This document shows positions 1-5,753 of a stretch of DNA of 6,930 bases, one piece after another; the stretch's first letter is position 1; each line of letters opens with the position of its first letter. This stretch comes from Rickettsia typhi (GTDB lineage: Bacteria; Pseudomonadota; Gammaproteobacteria; Burkholderiales; Burkholderiaceae_C), in the NCBI GenBank assembly GCA_943325485.2, contig CALPPP020000065.1, positions 1 through 6,930 of the forward strand, given 5' to 3'. The position numbers and the translations under genes are program-made. A model generated the notes under the pieces. It was not told where the DNA came from, searched no databases, and saw only the letters and a list, made by a program, of their open reading frames with translations.

Positions 1-317
1 GGACGCTTGTCACAAAAGGCTTTGAAGGTGGCGCGAATCTGCTCGCGACTGAGTGCGGCGAAATGGTCTATGCAGGCTTTCCAACTGAGAGGCCACTTGA
101 GTGTGGTGACCAATTCGCGAGGCAAGCCAAAAGGCAAGTCGAAACCGCCTACCCATGGCCCTGGGGTGTGCAAGGCTTGTTCAAACGCCACAAGGCTTGT
201 GCAGGCTTGCATTGCCTCAAGCACCAAGCGCTTATCACGCCACGCTCCCCAAGCAAGCACAATAGATTTGCGTGAGGAGGGTGAACTGCTGAAGTCACAA
301 CCCAGCAGACGTGTCAT
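1..317 (-). CDS. DUF429 family protein, N-terminal part (gene runs off left edge)
   Basis: Translating the minus strand from the ATG at 317-315 gives 105 residues, open to the window edge. The start reads MTRLLGCDFSSSPSSRKSIV, followed by the block GGFDLPFGLPREL at about residues 57-69 and LSREQIRATFKAFCDKR at 89-105. I recognise this as the DUF429 family, which is predicted to have an RNase H-like fold. Asp8 (first strand) and Asp60 are candidate acidic site residues. No biochemical role is established for the family that I can name with confidence. The start lies 10 nt after the BLUF stop codon, and only AT-rich sequence with no clear Shine-Dalgarno separates them, so translation probably depends on ribosomes finishing the BLUF gene. 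I chose this ATG because the conserved first strand begins immediately after it. The C-terminal part lies outside the window. Confidence 0.8.
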   Translation of the reverse strand, partial: MTRLLGCDFSSSPSSRKSIVLAWGAWRDKRLVLEAMQACTSLVAFEQALHTPGPWVGGFDLPFGLPRELVTTLKWPLSWKACIDHFAALSREQIRATFKAFCDKR

Positions 318-327
318 AGCAAAAAAT

Positions 328-753
328 TCAGGCGCGACCCAAAATGGCGGCTGTTGCCATCAACTCTTCAAGCAAGGCCAAAGAGACGAGGCCCGATACC
401 GCATAAGGGTCCAGCACAGGAAGCTCGGAATACTTCAACACCACCGAGGTATTGAGTTTGGACAAATTGACCTGCCCCATGGTCCAGCCACCAAAACGGC
501 GTTCGGCGATTTCTTCATAGTTAAGCAGCACCACATCGGTATGGCGCTTGTCGCTGACGATTTGCGCGTACAAGTTGTTGACTTGGTTACGCCCACCTTC
601 AATGGCTTGCAAATAAATGCCGCCGCCATAGCAAAGAATACCGGTGATGCCATTGGCCATATTGTGTTCACGGGCAACAGCCAAGATGGCGTCTGTGGCT
701 GCAGAGGCATCGGGATCCAAGGCTCGGCTCACATAAAGCAAACGCACCAACAT
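328..753 (-). CDS. Short BLUF-domain blue-light sensor (PixD-like)
   Basis: This 141-residue protein is a single BLUF domain (about residues 1-93) plus a C-terminal helical cap, the layout of Synechocystis PixD (Slr1694). BLUF domains bind FAD noncovalently and sense blue light through a Tyr-Gln-flavin hydrogen-bond network. The key positions are all present with one constant offset from known members: Tyr7, Asn31, Gln49, Trp90 and Met92 correspond to AppA Tyr21, Asn45, Gln63, Trp104 and Met106. The core motif NGITGILCYGGGIYLQAIEG spans residues 34-53. Residues 94-141 include LKYSELPVLDP, resembling the PixD cap. There is no EAL, GGDEF or other output domain, so output must go through a partner protein. 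The ATG is 4 nt after the folE stop, and its AAGGA Shine-Dalgarno lies inside folE. The partner is unknown; neighbours FolE and DUF429 are candidates by context only. Confidence 0.93.
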   Translation of the reverse strand: MLVRLLYVSRALDPDASAATDAILAVAREHNMANGITGILCYGGGIYLQAIEGGRNQVNNLYAQIVSDKRHTDVVLLNYEEIAERRFGGWTMGQVNLSKLNTSVVLKYSELPVLDPYAVSGLVSLALLEELMATAAILGRA

Positions 754-775
754 GCCATCAGTCCTTTTTGGGAAT
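754..775 (-). promoter_or_regulatory. Ribosome binding site of the BLUF gene inside the folE 3' end
   Basis: Read on the minus strand, AAGGA (positions 766-762) overlaps the last Lys-Asp codons of folE. It sits 8 nt before the BLUF ATG at 753-751, and the folE TGA lies between them. This spacing is good for initiation and supports the chosen BLUF start. It also suggests translational coupling of the sensor to folE. Confidence 0.65.
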
Positions 776-1483
776 CAGTGAAAGAAATTCTCGACGCAAA
801 TTGGGGTCTTTCAAAAATGCGCCACGCATCACGGAGTTGATCATGCGACTGTCCATGTCTTTCACACCACGCCAAGCCATGCAGTAGTGAGAAGCCTCCA
901 TGACGATGGCCAAGCCATCAGGTTGGGTTTTGACTTGAATCAAGTCCGCCAACTGCACCACCGCCTCTTCTTGAATCTGGGGGCGGCCCATGACCCATTC
1001 GGCAAGCCGAGCGTACTTGGACAAACCAATCACATTGGTGTGCTCATTGGGTAATACGCCAATCCAAATTTTCCCGATGACGGGGCAAAAGTGATGGCTG
1101 CAAGCACTGCGAACCGTAATAGGCCCCACGATCATCAACTCGTTTAAGTGCTCGGCGTTGGGAAACTCGGTGATAACGGGTGGGTTGACGAAGCGGCCAC
1201 GAAAGACTTCTTGCACATACATTTTGGCCACACGGCGTGCGGTGTCGGCCGTGTTGTGGTCATGCTCGGTATCGATGACCAGGCTGCTGAGCACGTCTTT
1301 CATCTTGTCTGCGACTTCGTCGAGCAATTTGTCGAGTTCGCCAGGCTCAATGAAGTCGGCAATATTGTCATTGGCGTGAAAGCGCTTGCGCGAGGCAAGT
1401 AACCTTTCGCGGATTTTGGTGGACACAGGAACGCCTGCGTCATTTGCCTCAGAAGTCATGTTTGTCTCAGTCTTTTTCAACAT
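758..1483 (-). CDS. folE: GTP cyclohydrolase I
   Basis: FolE converts GTP to 7,8-dihydroneopterin triphosphate and formate, the first step of tetrahydrofolate and related pterin synthesis, as a cytosolic toroidal homodecamer. The 241-residue product has a variable N-terminus (1-50), then the T-fold catalytic domain. Zinc ligands match the family: Cys128 and His131 in RSACSHHFCPVIGKIWIG, and Cys201 in ASHYCMAWRGV; His130 and His199 correspond to catalytic E. coli His112 and His179, and Glu172 (RPQIQEE) to the GTP-binding Glu152. The usual CEHH is CSHH here, with Ser129 replacing Glu. The C-terminus FLKDPNLRREFL is typical. The start is uncertain: Met1 (1483) lacks a clear Shine-Dalgarno, and Met9 (ATG at 1459-1457) is an alternative. 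It lies 59 nt after aspS and 4 nt before the BLUF gene. Function is confident; whether it is the only FolE in the genome cannot be seen. Confidence 0.95.
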   Translation of the reverse strand: MLKKTETNMTSEANDAGVPVSTKIRERLLASRKRFHANDNIADFIEPGELDKLLDEVADKMKDVLSSLVIDTEHDHNTADTARRVAKMYVQEVFRGRFVNPPVITEFPNAEHLNELMIVGPITVRSACSHHFCPVIGKIWIGVLPNEHTNVIGLSKYARLAEWVMGRPQIQEEAVVQLADLIQVKTQPDGLAIVMEASHYCMAWRGVKDMDSRMINSVMRGAFLKDPNLRREFLSLIPKKD

Positions 1484-1515
1484 GTCAAAGATACTAACAG
1501 CAGATGACCGATGGA

Positions 1516-1548
1516 GCCTAGAGGCGCAGACAAAGACCTTGTCTAGGC
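1516..1548 (-). repeat. Inverted repeat across the aspS stop codon, aspS-folE junction
   Basis: GCCTAGA (1516-1522) and TCTAGGC (1542-1548) are perfect 7-nt inverted arms enclosing the 3' end of aspS. Nested inside is a second perfect 5-bp hairpin, GACAA (1529-1533) with TTGTC (1539-1543) and a 5-nt loop. The two can only form partly together because they share 1542-1543. No U-run follows on the minus strand, so this is not a standard intrinsic terminator. It may be an mRNA processing or pausing element between aspS and folE, or chance. Confidence 0.4.
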
Positions 1549-3330
1549 CGCCTCGACTGTGCGCAAACGGATATGCAATTCTCGAAGCTGCTTTTCATCC
1601 ACCAGCGAGGGCGCTTGGGTAAGCAAGCACTGGGCACGTTGGGTTTTAGGAAAAGCGATCACATCGCGGATAGAGTCGGCACCCGTCATGAGTGTGACGA
1701 TACGGTCTAAGCCAAAAGCCAAACCACCATGGGGTGGAGCGCCGTATTGCAAGGCGTCAAGCAAGAAACCAAATTTGATTTGCGCCTCTTCGGGGGTAAT
1801 CTTCAAGGCATCGAACACTTTTTGCTGAACATCAGCACGGTGTATGCGCACCGAGCCGCCGCCGATTTCCCAGCCATTGAGCACCATGTCATAGCCCTTG
1901 GCAATGCACTTCTCGGGCGCTGTGACCATCCAATCCTCGTGACCATCTTTGGGTGCGGTGAAGGGGTGGTGTACAGCGTTGTAACGACCCGCCTCCTCAT
2001 CGAATTCAAACATGGGGAAATCCACCACCCACAAGGGAGCCCAGCGGTCTTGTAGCAAGCCTTGTTTTTTGCCGAAGTCACTGTGGCCAATTTTCAAACG
2101 CAAGCCGCCGATGGCGTCATTCACCACTTTGGCTTTGTCTGCACCGAAGAACAGCAAATCCCCGTCTTGTGCGCCGCTGCGCGACAAGATTTCGGCAATG
2201 GCTTTGTCGTGCAAGTTTTTGACAATCGGCGACTGCAGGCCCTCACGGCCTTTGGCCACCTCATTGACCTTGATCCAGGCCAAACCTTTGGCACCATAAA
2301 TTTTCACAAACTCGGTGAAGGCGTCAATCTCTCCTCGGCTCATCTCGCCACCACCTGGCACACGCAATGCAACCACACGACCGCCTTTGCTGGTGGCTGG
2401 TCCACTGAACACCTTGAAGTCCACATCCGTCATCACGTCGGTGAGTTCGGTGAACTCCAATTGGATGCGCAGATCGGGCTTGTCAGAGCCAAAGCGGTGC
2501 ATGGCTTCAGCGTAAGCCATGATGGGAAAGTCGCCCAAGTCGATATCGAGCACTTGCTTGAAAACACCCTTGATCATGTCTTGGAACAGGGCGCGAATTT
2601 CTTCTTCACCCAAGAAAGAAGTTTCGATATCGATTTGGGTGAATTCAGGTTGGCGGTCTGCTCGCAAATCTTCATCGCGGAAACATTTGGTGATTTGGTA
2701 GTAACGGTCAAAGCCGGCAACCATCAGCAACTGTTTGAACAATTGCGGCGATTGGGGTAAAGCGAAGAAGTGGCCATCATGCACACGACTGGGCACCAGA
2801 TAGTCGCGAGCACCCTCTGGTGTGCTCTTGGTCAGCATGGGTGTCTCGATGTCGACAAAACCATTGGCGTCTAAAAACTTGCGCACTGCCATTGACACGC
2901 GGTAGCGCAGCATCAGGTTCTTTTGCATATAGGGGCGACGCAAATCCAATACCCTGTGGGTTAAACGTGTGGTCTCAGACAAATTGTCGTCATCGAGTTG
3001 GAAGGGTGGTGTCACTGAAGGATTGAGCACCACCAACTCGTGGCAAAGCACTTCGATCTTGCCGCTTTTGAGTTGCTCGTTGATGGTGCCTTCGGGGCGC
3101 AAGCGCACCACGCCTTTGATTTGCACACAAAATTCATTGCGAATATCTTCGGCTATCTTGAACATATCGGCGCGGTCGGGGTCACAGACCACCTGAACAT
3201 AGCCTTCACGGTCACGCAAATCGATAAAGATCACGCCACCATGGTCGCGTCGGCGATTGACCCATCCGCACAAAGACACACTTTGTCCTTGCAGTGCTTC
3301 GGTGACCAATCCACAGTAGTGCGTTCTCAT
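1543..3330 (-). CDS. aspS: Aspartyl-tRNA synthetase, bacterial type, probably non-discriminating
   Basis: AspRS charges tRNA with aspartate in the cytosol. The 595 residues match the bacterial family length. Domain order: N-terminal OB-fold anticodon-binding domain (about 1-105, with [20 protein letters not shown]), class II catalytic core with motif 1 (about 152-171, [16 protein letters not shown]), amino-acid site [10 protein letters not shown] (193-202), motif 2 ([18 protein letters not shown], 217-234), the bacterial GAD insertion (about 290-420), and motif 3 ([16 protein letters not shown], 535-550). His30 and Gly81 fall at the two positions that in Pseudomonas-type AspRS go with relaxed tRNA recognition (Leu30 in the E. 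coli discriminating enzyme). If so, it also makes Asp-tRNA(Asn), to be amidated by GatCAB. The ATG at 3330 gives the canonical start MRTHYCG. A 59-nt gap on each side separates it from DUF502 and folE. Gene identity is essentially certain; tRNA specificity is inferred. Confidence 0.98.
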   Translation of the reverse strand: MRTHYCGLVTEALQGQSVSLCGWVNRRRDHGGVIFIDLRDREGYVQVVCDPDRADMFKIAEDIRNEFCVQIKGVVRLRPEGTINEQLKSGKIEVLCHELVVLNPSVTPPFQLDDDNLSETTRLTHRVLDLRRPYMQKNLMLRYRVSMAVRKFLDANGFVDIETPMLTKSTPEGARDYLVPSRVHDGHFFALPQSPQLFKQLLMVAGFDRYYQITKCFRDEDLRADRQPEFTQIDIETSFLGEEEIRALFQDMIKGVFKQVLDIDLGDFPIMAYAEAMHRFGSDKPDLRIQLEFTELTDVMTDVDFKVFSGPATSKGGRVVALRVPGGGEMSRGEIDAFTEFVKIYGAKGLAWIKVNEVAKGREGLQSPIVKNLHDKAIAEILSRSGAQDGDLLFFGADKAKVVNDAIGGLRLKIGHSDFGKKQGLLQDRWAPLWVVDFPMFEFDEEAGRYNAVHHPFTAPKDGHEDWMVTAPEKCIAKGYDMVLNGWEIGGGSVRIHRADVQQKVFDALKITPEEAQIKFGFLLDALQYGAPPHGGLAFGLDRIVTLMTGADSIRDVIAFPKTQRAQCLLTQAPSLVDEKQLRELHIRLRTVEAA

Positions 3331-3389
3331 AGCTTGTTATCCAGTCTTAAAAAGTCGTTGTGACATAAGGCGCGCTAAGGCGCCGTTGA

Positions 3390-4028
3390 TTAATGAGGGG
3401 GGCCAGGTAAAACCGATGGAGATACCGCACCCATGGAGATGACATAGGTCAGCGCTTCGTCCACGCTCATGTCTAGTTCAATCACATCTGTGACGGGCAC
3501 CAACAAAAAAAATCCGCTGGTCGGGTTGGGCGTGGTGGGCACATACACGCTCATAAAGCCCTCTCCCAAATGTGTTTGAACTTCGCCTTGGGGTGCGCCT
3601 GTTTGAAAAGCAATGGTCCAAGCGCCTTGGCGAGGGTATTGCAACAACACGGCTTTTCGAAAGGCGTTGCCATTGCTAGAAAAAAGCGTGTCAGATACTT
3701 TTTTAACGCTGGTATAGATGGATTTGACAATGGGTATATGGGTGAATAAGCGGTCCCATTGCTTGACCATCCATCGGCCTGCCACATTCGAAGCCAAGGC
3801 GCCGGTAAATACCAGCACCAAAAATACCATCACAACGCCCAGCCCCTTGATGCCATTGAGTTGCTGCAAAGCGTTGGTATGCACTTGGGGCAACACACTG
3901 CCCAAGCCGTAAAGCACATTGGCCAAAATACCGTCGAGGGCACCAACCAGCCAACTCAACACCCACAGCGTGATCGCCAAAGGCAACCACACCAGCAGTC
4001 CAGCCAAGATGTATTTTTTTAAATTCAT
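3390..4028 (-). CDS. DUF502 family inner-membrane protein
   Basis: The 212-residue product has two predicted membrane segments near the N-terminus (about residues 6-30, YILAGLLVWLPLAITLWVL, and 62-82, LGVVMVFLVLVFTGALASNV) and then a soluble domain. Conserved DUF502 blocks are visible: HIPIVKSIYTSVKKVSDTLF (97-116), VPTTPNPTSGFFLLVP (163-178) and a final segment ending YVISMGA (195-201). Function is unknown in bacteria; plant LIKE-COV proteins share the family. It lies between fmdB and aspS, an order I know from other Burkholderiales. The ATG at 4028 fits the family start MNLKKYILAG, but the 15 nt before it are U-rich with no purine-rich Shine-Dalgarno. A terminator-like hairpin ends only 9 nt before this start, so how it is expressed is unclear. 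No truncation or frameshift is seen. Confidence 0.93.
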   Translation of the reverse strand: MNLKKYILAGLLVWLPLAITLWVLSWLVGALDGILANVLYGLGSVLPQVHTNALQQLNGIKGLGVVMVFLVLVFTGALASNVAGRWMVKQWDRLFTHIPIVKSIYTSVKKVSDTLFSSNGNAFRKAVLLQYPRQGAWTIAFQTGAPQGEVQTHLGEGFMSVYVPTTPNPTSGFFLLVPVTDVIELDMSVDEALTYVISMGAVSPSVLPGPPH

Positions 4029-4037
4029 ACCAAGAGT

Positions 4038-4071
4038 AAAAAAGAACTGCAGCCGCGAAACGTGGCTTCAG
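4038..4071 (-). terminator. Intrinsic-terminator-like hairpin after fmdB
   Basis: On the minus strand, 4071-4047 folds as CTG-A-AGCC-A-CG, loop TTT, CG-C-GGCT-G-CAG: nine base pairs with two single mismatches. It is followed immediately by TTCTTTTTT (4046-4038). The structure overlaps the fmdB stop codon (4070-4068). The U-tract is good, but the mismatches weaken the stem, so partial termination or attenuation between fmdB and DUF502-aspS is the most likely reading. Confidence 0.5.
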
Positions 4072-4382
4072 TGACAGGCACAAGAAGGGGCGCAAGAAGA
4101 AGCGCTGGAGGTGGCCGGCGCATCAGCGGGCTTGGCCGCAGGTGCAGCATCTGGCGAAGCGGTGGTGGTGCTTTCGGTGCTGGCAGGCGCAGCACTGCCC
4201 CCGCCTTTGAAGTCGGTGGCGTACCAACCCGAACCTTTGAGCTGGAAACCAGCAGCCGTGAGCTGCTTGGTATAAGACGGTTTACCGCAAGCGGGGCAGT
4301 CACTCAAGGGTGGGTCGGACATTTTTTGCAGCTGGTCTTTAGCGAAGCCGCAAGCGCTGCATTTATAGGCGTAAATTGGCAT
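4068..4382 (-). CDS. FmdB-family zinc-ribbon protein
   Basis: This 104-residue protein has an N-terminal CxxC-CxxC zinc ribbon: Cys8 and Cys11 in MPIYAYKCSACG, then Cys29 and Cys32 in DCPACG. It continues with a short conserved stretch, LKGSGWYATDFKG (about 48-60). The family is named after FmdB, a putative regulator of formamidase genes in Methylophilus; its molecular role is unclear. Residues from about 61 on are low-complexity Ala/Ser/Thr/Pro, ending in SSCAPSCACH with Cys97, Cys101, Cys103 and His104, a possible second metal site. The ATG at 4382 fits the canonical MPIYAYKC start; no strong Shine-Dalgarno precedes it. A TACAAT -10-like box lies about 38 nt upstream. It is the first gene of the minus-strand block and is followed by a terminator-like hairpin, then DUF502. 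Confidence 0.93.
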   Translation of the reverse strand: MPIYAYKCSACGFAKDQLQKMSDPPLSDCPACGKPSYTKQLTAAGFQLKGSGWYATDFKGGGSAAPASTESTTTASPDAAPAAKPADAPATSSASSCAPSCACH

Positions 4383-4419
4383 AGATGATTCGCAGAGTGA
4401 GCACAGATTGAAGACTTAA

Positions 4420-4425
4420 ATTGTA
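4420..4425 (-). promoter_or_regulatory. Candidate -10 box for fmdB
   Basis: The minus strand reads TACAAT at 4425-4420, one mismatch from the sigma-70 -10 consensus, about 38 nt before the fmdB ATG. No convincing -35 hexamer is seen 16-18 nt upstream, so this is a candidate only. Confidence 0.35.
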
Positions 4426-4455
4426 AGCTTTTTATGCAGGATAAGCCTCTAGCGC

Positions 4456-4485
4456 CTGAAAACCGTGCCCAACTGTTCATATACT
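4456..4485 (+). promoter_or_regulatory. potF: Candidate sigma-70 promoter for potF
   Basis: CTGAAA (4456-4461) and TATACT (4480-4485) match four and five of six bases of the -35 and -10 consensus, with an 18-nt spacer. A start near 4492 would give a leader of about 64 nt before the potF ATG. It is the best pair in the 173-nt divergent region, but not experimentally supported. Confidence 0.4.
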
Positions 4486-4497
4486 ACGCGCCTGGTG

Positions 4498-4519
4498 CTC
4501 GCACAGCGAGTTTCTTTTT
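4498..4519 (+). promoter_or_regulatory. Small hairpin plus T-run in the potF leader
   Basis: CTCGC (4498-4502) and GCGAG (4506-4510) form a perfect 5-bp stem with a 3-nt loop, followed at once by TTTCTTTTT (4511-4519). It sits between the candidate promoter and potF, with no upstream plus-strand gene to terminate. It could act as an attenuator or transcription pause; the stem is short for a full terminator. Confidence 0.35.
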
Positions 4520-4555
4520 GGGTTAGTCACTTTTACTTATGGAGTCACCGCCATC

Positions 4556-5689
4556 ATGAACAAACGTCTTTTTTGGGTTGTCTTGGCTTGCTTGTCTGTC
4601 GCAGCCTGTGGCAAAAAAGAAGAGCCCAAGGCTCCCGTTGCTGCTACCCCTGTGAATGCAGAAGAGAAGGTCCTGAACGTTTACAACTGGCCCGATTACA
4701 TCGCTGCCGACATGATCGCCAATTTCGAGAAAGAAACCGGTATCAAAGTCAACTACCAAACCTTTGAAAACAATGAAGGTCTGCAAGCCAAATTGGTGGC
4801 AGGTAACTCTGGTTATGACATCGTGGTGCCTGGCTCGGTCTTTGTCAAAGCCCAAATCGAAGCAGGCCTGCTGAAAAAACTCGACAAATCCCAAATCCCC
4901 AATTACAAAAACCTCGATGCTTCCTTGATGAGCAAACTCACAAGCGTAGACCCAGGTAACGAATACGTTCTTCCATGGGCATGGAGTTTCACCACGGTAG
5001 CCATCAACAAAACCAAAGTCACCAAAGCTTTGGGCAGCACCCCCATGCCAGAAAACGCATGGGATTTGGTGTTCAACCCTACCTACACCTCCAAACTCAA
5101 ATCTTGTGGCATCGCCTACCTCGATTCACCCTCCGAAATCTTGCCACCTGCCCTGCACTACATCGGCAAGAATGCTTACTCGGATGATGTAGCGGACCAC
5201 AAAGCGGCTGGCGAGATGTTGGCCAAGGTTCGCAAAGACATTCGTTTGTTCTCTAGCACCATGATCGACGACGTTGCTGGCGGCAAAGCTTGCGTGGCCT
5301 TGGGTTGGGCAGGTGACTTCAATATCGCCATTGCCCGTGCCAATGAAAACAAGAGCGGCCAAGACCTTGAAGTGCTGTTGCCCAAAACCGGCGGCCTGAT
5401 CTTCTTCGACAACTTGGCAGTACCCGCTGACGCCAAGCACCCCAACAATGCCATGGTATTCATCAATTACTTCCTCAAGCCCGAGGTGTCCGCTGCCTTG
5501 ACCAATGAGTTGGGCTACCCCACCGCCAACAAAGCCAGCTTGGCCAATGTCAATCCTGAAGTGGCCCAAAACAAAGCTGTGTTTCCTGATGAGGCCAATT
5601 TGGGTTTGATGGTGCCGCCTGCCGCATTGGGTAACGCTACGCGTGAATCCATGACAGCTGTTTACACCAGCTTCAAAAAAGGCAAGTAA
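4556..5689 (+). CDS. potF: Putrescine-type polyamine ABC transporter substrate-binding lipoprotein
   Basis: This is the periplasmic receptor of a polyamine importer, delivering substrate to PotH/PotI. The 377 residues begin with a lipoprotein signal, MNKRLFWVVLACLSVAAC; the lipobox VAAC puts the lipidated Cys at 18, then a Lys/Glu/Pro/Ala linker to about 37. The binding fold starts at VLNVYNWPDYIA. Against E. coli PotF from memory, the ligand residues are mostly kept: Trp45, Tyr48, Glu194, Trp251, Asp254, Phe283, Asp285 and Tyr321 for Trp37, Tyr40, Glu185, Trp244, Asp247, Phe276, Asp278 and Tyr314; Ser38 and Ser85 become Pro46 and Gly93. Phe283 rather than Trp favours putrescine-type over PotD-type specificity. 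A GGAG Shine-Dalgarno (4541-4544) lies 11 nt before the ATG. potH and potI follow. Soluble PotF in E. coli is not lipidated. Confidence 0.94.
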   Translation: MNKRLFWVVLACLSVAACGKKEEPKAPVAATPVNAEEKVLNVYNWPDYIAADMIANFEKETGIKVNYQTFENNEGLQAKLVAGNSGYDIVVPGSVFVKAQIEAGLLKKLDKSQIPNYKNLDASLMSKLTSVDPGNEYVLPWAWSFTTVAINKTKVTKALGSTPMPENAWDLVFNPTYTSKLKSCGIAYLDSPSEILPPALHYIGKNAYSDDVADHKAAGEMLAKVRKDIRLFSSTMIDDVAGGKACVALGWAGDFNIAIARANENKSGQDLEVLLPKTGGLIFFDNLAVPADAKHPNNAMVFINYFLKPEVSAALTNELGYPTANKASLANVNPEVAQNKAVFPDEANLGLMVPPAALGNATRESMTAVYTSFKKGK

Positions 5690-5737
5690 AGATTTTGGCG
5701 GACACTCAAGCTGTACCTAGGGTGTCTGCCGTCTTTA
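5688..5737 (+). repeat. Strong intergenic hairpin between potF and potH
   Basis: Positions 5697-5707 (GGCGGACACTC) pair with 5720-5730 (GGGTGTCTGCC) over 11 bp including two G-U pairs, with a 12-nt loop. AAAGA (5688-5692) and TCTTT (5732-5736) can extend the stem across a small internal loop. No U-run follows, so full termination is unlikely. In binding-protein-dependent transport operons such hairpins often protect the binding-protein mRNA from 3' decay, giving more receptor than permease; that role is inferred here. Confidence 0.6.
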
Positions 5738-5753
5738 AGCTAATTCACCTACC

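Noticed and set aside
171..200. 10-nt direct repeat CAAGGCTTGT (171-180 and 191-200)
   Set aside because: Both copies lie within the DUF429 coding sequence and are read in different frames; only two copies, so probably chance.
7..840. 277-codon plus-strand open frame
   Set aside because: It lies opposite DUF429, BLUF and the folE end, all recognisable families. Its translation has no recognisable domain and no ribosome binding site; it is a codon-bias shadow.
1484..1542. Possible folE promoter or riboswitch in the 59-nt aspS-folE gap
   Set aside because: TAGTAT is only a weak -10 match with no -35 partner, and the gap is too short for a known folate-type riboswitch.
2062..2760. 232-codon plus-strand open frame
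   Set aside because: Fully antisense to aspS, whose protein is conserved throughout; the translation looks like no family I know.
3369..3384. Small inverted repeat GGCGC/GCGCC between DUF502 and aspS
   Set aside because: Only 5 bp with a 6-nt loop and no adjacent U-run on either strand; too weak to call a terminator.
5126..5569. 147-codon minus-strand open frame inside potF
   Set aside because: Antisense shadow of a conserved coding region; no recognisable domain or initiation signal.
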